64,000 nucleotides of DNA from Lates calcarifer (GCF_001640805.2 NW_026116709.1:62001-126000); one strand, 5' to 3'. Shown: positions 49,735 through 63,851, numbered from the stretch's first letter. Notes: a model not told the origin generated them from the letters alone. Program-made: numbers and translations.

Positions 49735-49752
49735 ATCCCACTTCTGACACCA
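49735..49752 (-). other. Primer-binding site, tRNA-Leu type
   Basis: The gene strand reads TGGTGTCAGAAGTGGGAT, complementary to a tRNA 3' end ATCCCACTTCTGACACCA, which matches vertebrate tRNA-Leu (CAA type). It lies 4 nt inside the 5' LTR edge. Confidence 0.85.
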
Positions 49753-49756
49753 AAAT

Positions 49757-50202
49757 TGTCATGGGAATCTTCTGTTCAGTAAAGCACAGAGTCAATGGTT
49801 GTCTTTCTTTAGGTTTAATTCTTACGTTTGCAAACGGACCCACTGCACTCCTCAAGCATGAGACGCACAATGAGTACTGAATACAACAGATGATGGGTTA
49901 AATACAATAGAGACAAGGTTATGTCCTCGAATTTACCAGCTTCTTCAAGGAAACATCTTCTGGAGACTAAACAACAGTGTAGCCCTGAGAGAAAAGGCGT
50001 CAGCACCCTCAGGAGATTACACAGCAGCCCCAGCTATGCAGCCCCTGTCCTTGATGGGGTGAGGTCCCATCAGCTTATTGACATGTGGAAAAGTACTAAG
50101 CATATGATATTTCATAAGGCACAATTGTACAAGTACAACACAAATGGTCAAGATTATTAATAAATCACAATTATCATGAATCATATGAGAATTTTCAATA
50201 CA
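49757..50202 (-). repeat. 5' LTR of the endogenous retrovirus
   Basis: 446 bp, TG..CA on the gene strand. It ends at the duplicated host ATAC (50203-50206). Confidence 0.9.
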
Positions 50203-50206
50203 ATAC

Positions 50207-50880
50207 AAATAGCCCAAAATGATAAATATTAATTAAAAATAGAGGTATATGCAAAAGTAATACTGAAAAATGATAATAATATAAAGTGCAGGGTGAAAAA
50301 TGACAGTGGACAGGGGTTAATGCACTTCCAGTTCTTGGGGTAGGGGTTTATTACACCTCAGTCTTAGGGAAGGGAAGAGGGATGCATTTGGCTACCTGTT
50401 GGAAAAAGCTGTTTTTTAATATGTTAGTTTTGGTTCTGATTGATCTGTGTCTTATTGTTATTTCTGAGGAAGGGTAGTGTGATACTGATGGCACGCTCTG
50501 CCACCCATTGCAGGTCCTCTCTGTTCTCTTCTGTGTAGCTGGTGAACCACACTGTGCAGAAGTAGGTCAGGAGGCTCTCTATTACTGACACACGTTGGTC
50601 ACCTGATGGGAGATGTGTTTGGTCCGGGATTAGGTCAGCTGTGATGAGCACACCAAGGAACTTGAAGCTCTCTCCCAGAGGGCAGAGTGCTCAGTGCACT
50701 TTGATTTTCTGAAATCCACAATAATTTCCTGGTTTTTGTAATGTTTAAGTCCAGGTTATTGGGACAACACCATTCTTTCAGATGCTGAACCATCGTTCCT
50801 GTTGGTTGTCTCATCATTGTTCAGTATCAGTCCTCTGTTGTTGTAGTCCTCTTTGAACACGATGAAATTTACTCTGGGTT
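50207..50880 (-). mobile_element. LINE reverse-transcriptase relic, right of the retrovirus
   Basis: The minus strand shows the Rex1/L2-type C-terminal blocks: VQHLKEWCCPNNLDLNITKT, then LPSGRELQVPWCAHH, then IESLLTYFCTVWFTSYTEEN. With the tail at 43735-43825 it forms one element split by the retrovirus. Confidence 0.75.
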
Positions 50881-51025
50881 AAGAAACAATTTAGAACAAA
50901 AATATTTAACTATTTAATCATATCATACTTCTTATAAGAAAAATATAACATGCTGACTCCTTAGATGCAGAGATGTTTCAAATGGAAATCTTGGGGCAAT
51001 CCATAGTAGAAGTGTATAAAAACAG

Positions 51026-51240
51026 GGGCAGCATGGTGGTGCAGTGGTTAGCACTGTCACCTCACCACACTACAGTTCTGTAATCAAACCTGCCAGCCAG
51101 CTGGGGCCCCTTTATGTGGAGTCTGTGTCTTCTCCCCAGGTCTGCATGTGTTTCCTCCCTCAGTCTAAAAGGAAAGCAGGTTAGGCATCTGTAGGTGTGA
51201 ATGTGATTCTCAGGGATAATTGATGGATAAAAATGTGTAA
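51026..51240 (+). mobile_element. tRNA-derived SINE copy
   Basis: Starts 'gcagcatggtggtgcagtgg' with 'ttagcactgtcacctca', including an intact A box. It continues with the 'tccctcagtctaaa' body and 'gtaggtgtgaatgtga', and ends in an A-rich tract at 51240-51255. Confidence 0.75.
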
Positions 51241-51287
51241 AAGGAAAAAAAAAAAATCTAATGCTGAGATGATTTAACTCTTCAAGG

Positions 51288-51774
51288 AGCAGTGTGTAGG
51301 ATTTAGTGGCATCTAGTGGTGAAAATGCACAATGCCGCCAACTGAATACCTGTCCCCTGAACTCTGCCTCTCAAAGCGTGTGGTAGAGTTAAGGGTGGCT
51401 GTCAGGTGATAAAATGGCGTCAACTATCGCATTGACTGGGCTATACTGTCAAGAAAAATAGATATTTAATTTATGTTATCTACCTGATTAATGTGCATTT
51501 GTTTCATCTCAGCTCAGCGTGAGAGTCTAACTGCATTTTGTTGCTATAACACAACCACGCCCACCCAACCTGCAGGACAACCTGCCATGTAACAGGCTGT
51601 GGCATCAACATAAAAAAAGCAGAAGGCCATGGAGCCATTGCTAATTCTATGCAAACAAAAACGCAAGAATGATTCATTTTAGGTGATTACACACTGATAA
51701 TAACATATTTCTGTATTTTATATTCCATTTCTGCTAATAGATCCCCATAAATGTCACACTGGACCTTTAACATA
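51288..51774. mobile_element. MITE-like repeat, long copy
   Basis: Ends 'aaggagcagtgtgtaggatt' and 'tgtcacactggacctttaa' are imperfect inverted repeats. The reverse complement matches 19016-19327 at both flanks; this copy has an extra internal part (about 51500-51690). Confidence 0.75.
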
Positions 51775-52255
51775 TCTCACTACCTCACTATGGCAACATT
51801 GACTACTTTTGTACTTCATATTATATTGTGTACATGCATTGGTTTAAATTGTATCATACCTGCCTTGTCATTCAGCCAGGGAGTTACTTAACACACTTAA
51901 GTTTTATTTTTATTTTTTTTACCTGATGTCCCACTGAGTACATTAAAAGGTCTATGCAGAGTGTCTCAGAGTTTAGAATCTTGTCGGCTAGGTAGAAGAT
52001 GAGTTACATGAAGCTGTGATAACAAAAACAAGAAGTAAACACCATGAGTTGAAAAGGTAGCATCATTGTCACCTACACAGTGACGTTAGGTTATCCCTGT
52101 TGGGCTACTTTTATTTAGTGGGGTGGGTAAACATGGTTTGGAGCAGGTTGTCACAATTTGGGCTACTTTCTGTATCGTTTGGGTGATTTCAGCCAACCTG
52201 ATTCCATGCTTACACAGAATAATCTTTTTTTTTTTAATGTGGTTCCATGGAATGT

Positions 52256-52434
52256 ACGGGTGCATCTGAAAAAATTAGAATACCGTGGAAAAGTTCATTT
52301 TTGTCTGTAATTTAATTCCAATAGTGCAACTTTCATATATTCTAGGTTCATTACATACAAAGTGAAATATGTCACACCTTTTTTGTTTTTGAACTTTTTC
52401 ATGATATTCAAATTTTTTGAGATGCACCTGTAAA
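52256..52434. mobile_element. Tc1/mariner-type MITE
   Basis: Inverted ends: 'gggtgcatctgaaaaaatta' at the left, and at the right the reverse complement reads 'acaggtgcatctcaaaaaat'. The inside has no coding capacity. This is a well-known short non-autonomous fish transposon type. Confidence 0.85.
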
Positions 52435-52900
52435 ATATTACAAAAATTGAAAAGTAGGCATGAAAATCAGACACAGGTCTAGAAAAACCAAGGTCGTTTT
52501 TATTAATTTATTTTGCAGTTCATCAACTGGCTATAAACTTGAAATCTGAATTCAGTTCATTACATACACAATTACAAAACTGCGAAAACCTGTTAAAGAA
52601 GTAACTGCCAGTGTAACTGTTCTGTCATATGAACCCATTTGCAAATATGAAGGAATGACCAGCAGTCGGCAGAACTCAGGTCATTCGCTGCAGATGGGAA
52701 CAGAGAGCTTTCATGTACATGCTTCATCTTACTTCTTCTTTGATCAAATCACATCTTGGTCACTGTACTTTCAGCTTCTTTCAACTTTCACCCCAATATG
52801 GGTTATTAACATTTTCAGCGATCTTGTGCCCACTTAACCCTTTGATTTCCATGCCTACCAAACCCCTAGCCCCAGCCTTAAGCACCGCAGCGGTGCCTTC

Positions 52901-54922
<2,022 letters not shown>

Positions 54923-54929
54923 CTAGGAA

Positions 54930-56019
54930 GAAAACAGGCCACAATGATCTCATTAAAATCTACCCAACTGTTGGATAGATGGGGTGTGTAGACCCATTGC
55001 CTATGAGGTGAAAAGTATATGGCCACCTCAGTCACCACAGCCAGGTTCGACAACCTGTCCTTAAATCTGTGGAAAGCCCTTCAGAAGAGTGGAAACTGGT
55101 ACACAAACAGAGTAATGCACGTGGTTTTGGGGGGTATGTTCATGATTTAAATGTTCGGGTGTCCACATACATTCGGCTAAGAAGTGCAGAAGGCTCACTG
55201 CGGACTTGAGTTAACCCTGGCCAAGAGACAATTAAGAGTGAACCATGTTTGTGGGGAAAAAAACACTGAAACATGTCAAAGGTTAGTTCTTCGCAGAGAA
55301 GGGTCAGATCAGTTTAAAGCTGGCTTTAAGTGAAACATGGTCATGGCTAACCTCCGGCCATTAATGAACCCATTGCTTTTGCAATTTATCTTGATCTATA
55401 AAAACAATAGCAGTGCTTCTCTTAACAAAGTTGAAAGGATTAATGAATGGATGGAGCCGAAAATTTAAGCTTCCTAAAAGTCAAAGTGCTGAAGACGGAC
55501 CTTTACCAACGCTTACGTGGACCAGGCGAGACAAGCTGAAGTTAGCTTTCAGTAATACAATGACATTAAACAACAGCGTTCATCGTCTAAACTTACAGCC
55601 AAAGGTACGGATGTGTCTGCCAGTAAAATATAAAATTAGCAAATTAATGCCCTGTCTGCTGTTAACAGAAGTGGGAAAACAGTCTGTTACCGTTCACTGG
55701 TCGTCCAACCGCAGGTATTGAAAGAGATTGAGGGGAGCAAGCTCAGAAGCTTCAAGCTGCCGTTTGCATGACGTGTACTGAAAAGGCCTAACGGAAAGCT
55801 CCGCGCAGCGCAGCGCCCCTGCTGTCTGGGAGGTGCTGGTGTTACCTGGGGCTGTAGGGGAAGACGTGTTTTTTGCATTGTTGTGTAGCTATAGCCGTCT
55901 AAGAGTTGCGCAATATGGGATGGTGACTGTTGCAGATTAACCTTTGGCCTTCTTTGACCACCCCTAACCCTCCATTGTAGGTTAATGGTCAAAATCAATT
56001 TAAAATAACCATAATAACC

Positions 56020-56069
<50 letters not shown>

Positions 56070-57400
56070 TTTAAACGTCATTTTAACAGTTAATAGCTTA
56101 ACTTAACACGCAGTAGCTTACCTTGTCTGGTTATCAAAATATATTACATTATTACAAGTAGAAACTGTATTTCAAGGTACCCGCAACTTTTACTGTACTG
56201 GTAAAAATCAATTTAAGATTTACTGAACAAAGTCCTAAAAAAAGAAAAGTATGAGTGACCACAGACCATTTTAATATTCAACAGCTAAACTGGATATGTA
56301 GCCCATTGCACTAATTCGTAATTCAAGTCTTCCTTGTAAAGAACATTTCAGATAAAACATCATCTTCATAGCCAGAATGAACATTCGGAATATCTGCAAT
56401 AGAATCAATAGTATCTATAATTTCTGTTTTTGTTAAAACTACTCTGCTCAGCAAACTTAAAACATACACACTTCTATCTGTTGATGTAATTAGAAACTGA
56501 ACACCTGCTCATGTGACTGGCCGAAGCAACGAAGCAAAGGCAATTTACAGCAACACCTTGTTGAGAATTCCAAAATTGAATAGATAAAGATAGTTACAAA
56601 TGACATTCCTCACTGTATGTAGGCAACACATAGACATTAACCTTAGCTGCATTTTGTAACTACCTATAATGACAGTCCATTTTTTCTTATTCTATGTTTG
56701 CTAAATTAAACCATCATGATTATAACATGAAAAATGTTTAATAAAGTAAAAGCACCTAAGTAAAAAATATCGAAAAGCGAAACTCACGATATCTGGTGAC
56801 AGAGATGGAGCCTATCTGTGAGCGACTCACCCAGTTTTCCCAAAACTTAACCGCATTCAGCCACTAGGTGAAGACAAACAGCTTTCTTTGAAGCCTGTAG
56901 AATTTAACAGAGCCACAGAATTAAATTCTGTTTTGACTGTCCACTATGTCAATTCAGACAAATGTACCAGCTTCTAGAGTGAGTCAGAGACGTGGTTTAA
57001 TTCCAAGTGGATCACACAAATCCGGTTTAAAGATGAGGGGACAGTAGTACATTTACTGTGCACAATTCACCGATTGTGGCTAAAGATTTATTGTCATATT
57101 GTGGATGACACATGTCTGCAGTTATGTCCAAAATATTATATGTTCGGAGAATATGTGGTATTATCTGTTATCCCACAGTCATAGAAGGGGTGGACAGAGA
57201 CAGCAATAATCAATGGCTGTTTGATTATTTTATTGAGAAAAAGGGATTAAGACCTTGTCATTTACTCAGAGTACAGGCTTGTTACTTGGAATCTGCGAGC
57301 AGCAGGGGTGAGTGGAGTTCAGTGCAGGCTGTTGTTGAGGTGGGTGTGCCTTGCTCTTAGGTGAAGTGTTACTGCGGTGGAGGGTATTTAAACCACAGCT
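54930..57400. other. Region between ssr2 and sostdc1
   Basis: No coding gene. A CpG-richer patch at about 55680-55880 is the best place for the divergent or ssr2 promoter and non-coding exon, but I cannot pick the donor. A (TAA)n tract lies at 56021-56069. The rest is AT-rich without visible repeats. Confidence 0.45.
56021..56069. repeat. (TAA)n microsatellite
   Basis: About 16 AAT/TAA units. Confidence 0.95.
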
Positions 57401-57470
57401 ACCTGCAGCAGGACTCATACATCAGGTGTAGTGTCACCGACAGCAGCACTCAGATCAGTCAGGTGCAGTC

Positions 57471-58931
57471 ATGCTCTGTCGTGCCAGCGGACTCCAGCTC
57501 CTCGCGCTCCTGCTGCTGAGCAGGAGCAGTTCACCTGTTCACAACGACGCCACAGAGTCTGTCAACACCCAGCCTGTCCACGCTACTCAGGCGGAGCCGG
57601 CCGATGAGGAGACGAACCAAGCGAGGAACGGTGGGAGAAGGCAGACTGACGCTGTGCGCAGTGGTGAGTCCAAAGGGTTACGCATGACGTAGTTACAGTA
57701 CATCAGTACATCTGTACATCTGTTTGACGTATTTTTTTCATCTTGCTCAGTAAATCTTGACAGGTATTATTTCAAAGGTATGTCTGAGTGACTGGATGTT
57801 ATTCTGTCTGGTGTGTGCGTCAGGTGTAGTAGGTGTTTTTTTCAAAGCACATAAAGGATATTTTGATTGGTCAAAGTACATCCCTGTATCGGTGACCTGC
57901 AGTATGACAGTTAAGACCGCTATGTAATTGGGACTTTGAGATAAAGAAAGCAAGAAAGACAAGATGGGAAGAAATCTCCCCATCCTTTCATGTTCATAAT
58001 TAAACTTAAAACAAACCTGAGATGAAAAGGCTGTGGATGCACCAGAGCGACCAGGTGCACACAGGCAAAGTTCACTGTCCATACAGACAATTTGGCTTTA
58101 TTTTGGTTTATTTGTCTTTGGCAAGCATCAGATAAAGAACCAGATAAAGAACCAAAAAAAACTACTTTCATATAGAGATGTCAGGCATAACAGATTTAGT
58201 AATTCAAGGTGCTTACAAGATAAAACCAAGTAACAGAATAGACAATATATTGAAAATAACAAAATTAAAACATAAACAAATAATTGTGAGTTGCTATTAT
58301 GACTTTTTGTGCCTTGTATCTGTCAGACCCCCATAAATGTTTACTGTCATCAGACCTTCCCTAGCTGGTAAATGCCCATGTTAACATACCCAGTCTGTAA
58401 TATGAATTCTCAAGTGGAAGCTGATGGGGGGATCTATTTCCTTAGAAACAGAATCAGAATGAAGTGGAGCACACATATGTGTAATTCAGTTTTCATGTCT
58501 CAGGTGCAGATCAGAGCCAGGTGGGCTGCAGGGAGCTGAGGTCCACAAAGTACATCTCTGATGGCCAGTGCACCAGCGTTAACCCCATCAAGGAGCTGGT
58601 GTGTGCTGGGGAGTGTCTGCCAGCCCACCTGCTGCCTAACTGGATTGGGAGTGGGGGTCACACTGGGAGGTACTGGAGCCGTCGTGACGCTCAAGAGTGG
58701 CGATGTGTCATTGACCGCACCAGTACCCAGCGGATCCGGCTGCAGTGCCAAGATGGAAGCTCCCGAACCTACAAGATAACTGTAGTGAACTCCTGCAAGT
58801 GCAAGCGCTACTCCAGACAGCAAAATGACTCAGGACACAAGGAAACATCTGTCCACAGTGGTAAACAGAGAAAAAACCTGAGGAAGGCTGGACCCCCTGA
58901 AGAGAGAGCTGGGAGGCAGTCTGACAACTAA
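57471..58931 (+). CDS. sostdc1: Sclerostin domain-containing protein 1 (Wise/USAG-1/ectodin)
   Basis: A secreted antagonist of BMP ligands and of Wnt signalling through LRP5/6, used in tooth, bone, kidney and ectoderm patterning. Two coding exons, 57471-57663 and 58504-58931, with donor GTGAGT and phase 1, as in the vertebrate gene; 206 residues, the same length as the human protein. It has a signal peptide (about 1-22), the conserved NDATES and NQARNGGR blocks of the N-terminal arm, and a DAN-type cystine knot with eight cysteines (73, 87, 98, 102, 132, 146, 162, 164). The core includes GCRELRSTKYISDGQC, VCAGECLP, the LRP-binding type loop LPNWIG (108-113) and WSRRDAQEWRC. A basic tail carries one sequon (Asn172). 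A TATTTAA box at about 57386 precedes it. Fish can hold a and b copies; I cannot tell which this is. Confidence 0.96.
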
Positions 58932-59149
58932 AACCCATATAATTCTGCAGTTATAATGGAAATCTCCCAACAGTCATTCCTGTCTTCATCATGAAGTTTA
59001 TGGATTAATTATTGTGTGCAAATAATAGCCAAATACTTACAAGCCAGACCAGGAAAAAAGTAAAAGTGGAGAGTGTAGATTTGTCTCAAGATTAAGATTA
59101 CTGTGACACAAAACACTCTTTTCAAACTTATCTATAGCTCAATACACAG

Positions 59150-59710
59150 CTCAATTAGAGAAACTGTTTTGAGAAATATGCTCATTTGTTTCCTTTCAGA
59201 CACTGAGATGTTCACATGAATATTGGTTTTCCTGTGTATAAAGTAGTGTGTGGTGTTGGGATGTGGTTAGCCTAGCCTGGCATTAAGAGCGGAAGCAGAG
59301 GGAAACAGCTTGCCTGGCTCTATCCAAAGGTAGATACACTTGTTGTATATGAATAGATACCTCATTGTACCTCATTTATTCAGTCTGTACACAGATGTTC
59401 AATATGCGCTGGAACTATTTCTTGATGGGCACTTCTATCCTGCCCAGAGTTCTCTGGCATCAGGTTTTGGTCTTGGTCTCTGTATAGGATGACAAGACTT
59501 TAGGAAGCTGTACATAGTCACTGCATTCAGCTATCGTTCATCAAGAGGTTGTTCCAGCTCTTATCTGCCCCTAAAATCATTGATTAACGTTTGTACATTT
59601 CTGTTTGTGTACAAATTGAATAAATGAGGTACAATGTGCATTAACATCTAATGTAGTTTCTGTTGTGTACAGATTAAACAAACAAGATAGATACAAAGGA
59701 AATGCTGAAC
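59150..59710. mobile_element. Widespread fish interspersed repeat in the sostdc1 3' region
   Basis: 'tgagaaatatgctcatttgt', then 'ttagcctagcctggcattaa', 'gggaaacagcttgcctggct' and 'ctatccaaaggtag' are phrases of a very common teleost repeat. Inside it, 59374-59391 and 59617-59634 form an 18-bp perfect inverted repeat. The AATAAA at 59619-59624 is the only clear poly(A) signal downstream of the gene and lies within the repeat. Confidence 0.65.
59619..59624 (+). terminator. Candidate poly(A) signal for sostdc1
   Basis: AATAAA 690 bp after the stop codon, inside a repeat arm. No consensus AATAAA is nearer to the stop. Function is inferred. Confidence 0.35.
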
Positions 59711-59719
59711 ATGTCTTTG

Positions 59720-62040
59720 ACATGAACCAACTGTTAACCAGCTAACATAATCTACTAAAGCTAGTGGTTTAGTAGTTTATTTGAAAGGAACACAGCATCT
59801 CTTAGTTTAATCTACTAACTACATAACAACTTGACATCACAGTATCTGAACTCAGAATGGTCAAATCTATCAGGGGCTTTCACACCAAATGTACAACTGT
59901 TGCATTGTCATTATTTCCACAGAAGGGTGGATGCACTTTCTTGGGCAGCTGTTGAAGCCATACTCGATATGCTGATTTTCTGCCAGGTTTTTCAGCCAAA
60001 GTTTTTGTTTGTTTGTTTGTTTGTTTTTTTGTTGTTGTTGTATTTTTATTAATGAACCCTTATCCTAGTTAGTTTACCAAAGTTATTACAGTAATATTTT
60101 TAACTGTAGAAGAATTGAGGAATATGTCAGATATGTGACTGATTATACCAGGACTTGGCTTAAAGACCTCAAGAATGGCAGAAAATATCAGAATCAGAGG
60201 TACCAGATTTGACAATTAATATTGTGATTATTTCCACCCTGTCCAGAATTGTGTTGACAGGCAAAATTTTGAGACTGATTTAACAACCACATTTATATAT
60301 GATACCAGAGTCACGGGGAGATGGTTGGTGGAGATGGTGGGCATATACAGACCAGGATTTTGGTTTAATAATGTTGTAGTCACTGTGAGCTGCTATAGAT
60401 TTGCAGGAGTGTACATTTTGGGGGAAAACAAATGGAAAACATTTCACAATGAACAGGTACATATATAGATATAGATATATTCAGTATCAACAGCTTTGCA
60501 ACTTGCCAGATATGTTATTAAACAGCACCTCCTCATGTAAATAAAAATATGCATTTACTGTTGATTATATAACCATAATTTCTATAAAACAGATTTGGAT
60601 TATTTGCCATTTTGATCTAAGCTGTAGCGTCCCAGTTAGCTGTTTTCGGATATCCTTTTCATTTTGGGCTTTACCTCACTCAAACTACTCACTCTTGCAC
60701 GTTTGGTCTGAAACTGCGGTCAGAACCACTGTTACTGTGGGTGTCCAACACTGCAGCCAGGGGGTGTAGTATGTCATCTCAGAGCCCCCCACACCCCCAC
60801 CCCACCCCATCCTTCCCTGGGCAGTTTTGCCATAGAGCATTACATAAAAAATAGATTATAGAAAACAGTAATCCATCACATAATTCAAAGACACAATAGA
60901 ATTTGGATGTGTAACTCATAATGTTACCACATTTCATAAAAGTTTCAAATGTGAAGTTAGATTTATATAATATAGAGTAGATAGTGTGGATCTAAGGTCT
61001 AAGCTTTTATGGGTTTTTCCAGAGTGAATGGTATGTAATTTATTTTTTGTATCAGAACAGTTCAAGTTTTTTATATTTTTGTCACTGTCTGAAATAAATA
61101 GTTAATGAGAATTGTTTACAAGGCTGTGTTTCTGACATAATGCTGCAGGCATGCCAGACAGGCTCACTGCAAACAGGAACTATCTAACAACAGGGGCATT
61201 AGTCAGTGATGAAGCTCTCTTTTCAACAGACACCACACTTTGTTTTATTGTGAAGGGAATACCTTTACCTCCAGGCTTGTTCCAGCTGCGGCAACATGTT
61301 AAGATGGTTTATTGTCTCATGTATCCGTTCATTTTTTCACTCTGAAAGCTGTGGGCTAAGGTAGGCAGTGAATAGAATCACCTGCAATGGATGACAACAG
61401 GATGTTTAACTTGTGTTACCTGTAGAGGAAAGGGGATTGATGTCCCTTTGTCAATAATATCCTGTGGGTACAGTGAAGGGTCATCAGAACAAGGTAAAGT
61501 ATAGGAATGTTGATTGGCACAGGGGCAAAAACATATTACAGCCTTTCTTCAGGTCTTCTTCCCAGCCACATATGTTAGATCCATAGTTAGTGCTAGCTGT
61601 GACATTGAAATGCACCTTCCAGGCTAACACGTTAAGGATGAACAAGCTAATACCACAACACTGACATCACCTTATAAAGTTGCTATGGCCATTATATTAT
61701 GTTATATATTAGCCATTCACACATCCAGCAACAGGATCATTCATTTGGAATGGTGTTGGTGTTGGTGTGGTGTCAAATATTCACTTTCACAAATATCTGG
61801 CTCTACTATGTTCACCCGCTAGTCTCTAACTGTGTCTGTGGGTAGTGGTAATGATAGCAGGTAGTAGTAGAGTAGAGTTTTCTCTCTGAAAGCAGTTACC
61901 TGGTGTCCACAACAGAAATTCTGGACACTGAAAAGCTACGTAAAGCTAAAAGAAACTTGTTGATCACACAATCAGTAATTTAAATCTGAAGCTTTCAGAT
62001 TCTGGCTCAAGTAACTGTTGTGCAGTCCAATGGCAAGGCC
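59720..62040. other. Gene-free region downstream of sostdc1
   Basis: AT-rich with a GTTT tract (about 60008-60024) and a C-rich patch at 60785-60815. No exon-like conserved frame seen. Confidence 0.5.
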
Positions 62041-62057
62041 AGCTGAGTCTCATGGGT

Positions 62058-62107
62058 ACTTTGTTTCTGTTGCTGTCATACCAAACTGACAGCAACAGAA
62101 ACAAAGT
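62058..62107. repeat. Perfect 21-bp inverted repeat with 8-nt loop
   Basis: Arm 1 is ACTTTGTTTCTGTTGCTGTCA (62058-62078 less nothing), its exact reverse complement is 62087-62107, and the spacer is TACCAAAC. Flanking bases do not extend the pairing. Confidence 0.95.
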
Positions 62108-62429
62108 TGAAATAACTTAAAGTGGTGGACAAATTGTAATTGGAAAGTTACATGATCTAGGCATGCACTTCACAAATTTAAAAAGGGATGGAGTGGCTCC
62201 CTCCACCTTGCATCTCTAATTCACGATACAGTGTGGTCCACTCACTTTTGAGGGTGATGTGGTTTGTGTTGCCACATTTTGATTAGTGTAGTGTATTTAT
62301 ATGAAGTGTTGTTTGCTTGACCGTCCTGGCTGTGGTACAAATAGAAGACATTTGACAGAGTGCAATGGCACTACCTGTTCCAGATCATGGAAAAATTTGA
62401 TTTCGGACCAACACTCATTTCCTTGGTTA

Positions 62430-63210
62430 AACTATAAAATTCATGTTCCTCAGCTGTGGCTTTTACTAATTATTTGTATTACATGCCCTTTGACCTAAAG
62501 TACATTGTAGTACTCAACAGGGGGACTGTTGAGTCTTTGTGCTCGCCATTGAGTTGCTGGCCTTGGCCTTGTCTTCTACATTGTGTCTCCAGAGTGGTTA
62601 CACCATTCCTATTATCCTTAGGCTACTACAAAGGTTCAGTCAGATCTCAGGTTATTTGCTAAATTTAAATAAAAGTGAGCTGTTTACATTATGTGTATAT
62701 CCTACTCAGTCTTGTAGGATCTTGTAGGATAGTTAAGGACAACTTCAGCTATCTTGAGTTCAAAGACATTTTCCAGCAAAAATTCAAAACACTATTAAAT
62801 CACACTAAACAGGACTTGACAAATTGGTCTCCCCTTGCTACTTCATTTACTATCATACACTGTAAATCCAGTCAAGATGACAATGCTCCCTAGGTATTTA
62901 TACTTTTCTTCAATGTTTTCCTTTATTCATACATGTCTTCTTTTTAAAATTGTTAGTCTAATTGTCTCATATATATGACAACTAACCATGCTTACGTAAA
63001 CAGTGTGTTAACAAAGGTCAAAGCGTGATAGAAATATGGCTCCTCCAAATTCCAAATTTTTACTACTGGGCAGCTAACCTACACTGTATAGCAAACTGGA
63101 CGTGCCATCATCTCAATACAAAATGTCCTATATGGGCAACAATGGAAACTACTTCCTGTCTCTTTGCTACCAATTGCTGGGGTGGCAGCTACTGACCCTA
63201 TTGTCATTTC
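62430..63210 (+). mobile_element. L1-type LINE relic
   Basis: Frames resemble the L1/Tx1 reverse-transcriptase C-terminal part: ILRLLQRFSQISGYLLNLNK then SELF (about 62610-62685), FQQKFKTLLNHTKQDLTNWS (62775-62835), and a decayed YYWAAN-like block near 63060. Stops break it throughout. Confidence 0.65.
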
Positions 63211-63364
63211 CTTAGAATCTGGGATCAATTCAGAAAACATTTTAGTTTACCAAACATATCCCTTTCAAGCCCACTCACATTTAATAATTTCTTCTTACCC
63301 TCAATTCAGGATACAATGTTTAATATTTATAAGACTGGTTAAACAAGTTTTAATGATCTTTATT

Positions 63365-63560
63365 TCAAGGACTCATTTGTTTTGGTTTCTGCCTCTTCAA
63401 AGGAAGTTTTTTCTTGCCACTGTCTCTTAGTGCTGCTCATGGTAACAACTGTTTCTTTCTAAATATTATAATTTAAAGAGTGCGGTCTAGAGTTGTCTAT
63501 ATGAAAAGTGCTTGAATTCTTTTGTGATTTGGCGCTATGTAATAAACTTGGTTCATGTAA
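63365..63560 (+). mobile_element. LINE 3'-end fragment (L2-type)
   Basis: 'ggtttctgcctcttcaaagg', 'aagttttttcttgccactgt' and 'gtgatttggcgctatgtaat' are the classic 3' end of a fish LINE family, with AATAAA-like termination. It follows the L1 relic directly. Confidence 0.7.
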
Positions 63561-63589
63561 ATCTCAAATAAATGTAGTATATGTAATGT

Positions 63590-63851
63590 AGGCAGCACGC
63601 ATTGATTAGCACTGACACCTCACAGCAAGAAGATCAGGGTTTTAGCCTGAGGCTTTTCTGTGTGGGCTTAGCATGTTCTCCCTGTGCCAGTTCTCTCTGG
63701 ATACTCCAGCTTCCTCTCACAGTCCAAAGACATGCAGGTTAATTAGTGACTCTAAATTTCCCATACGTGTAAATGTCAGTGTGAATGGCTGTGATGGACT
63801 GGAGATCTACCCAGGGTGTACCCTGCCTCTCGCTCCAGCCAGTCCCAGCTG

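Larger units (their letters stand above)
43826..50202 (-). mobile_element. Endogenous retrovirus, full-length layout, defective
   Basis: Two LTRs (43826-44259 and 49757-50202) flank decayed gag, pol and env remnants in the correct minus-strand order. A tRNA-Leu type primer-binding site lies next to the 5' LTR and a purine tract next to the 3' LTR. The host site ATAC is duplicated on both sides (43822-43825 and 50203-50206), proving an integration. The LTRs differ at only about 6 of 420 aligned positions, plus an indel at the outer left end. The 4-bp duplication, the primer type and the pol pieces suit a gamma- or epsilon-like fish retrovirus. All genes carry stops, frameshifts or deletions. 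Confidence 0.93.

Noticed and set aside
55413..55721. 102-codon plus-strand open frame upstream of ssr2
   Set aside because: Lies in the likely ssr2 promoter and first intron, has no homology, and is open mainly by chance.
57112..57360. 82-codon open frame before sostdc1
   Set aside because: Overlaps the expected sostdc1 promoter; no family features and no splice link to the gene.
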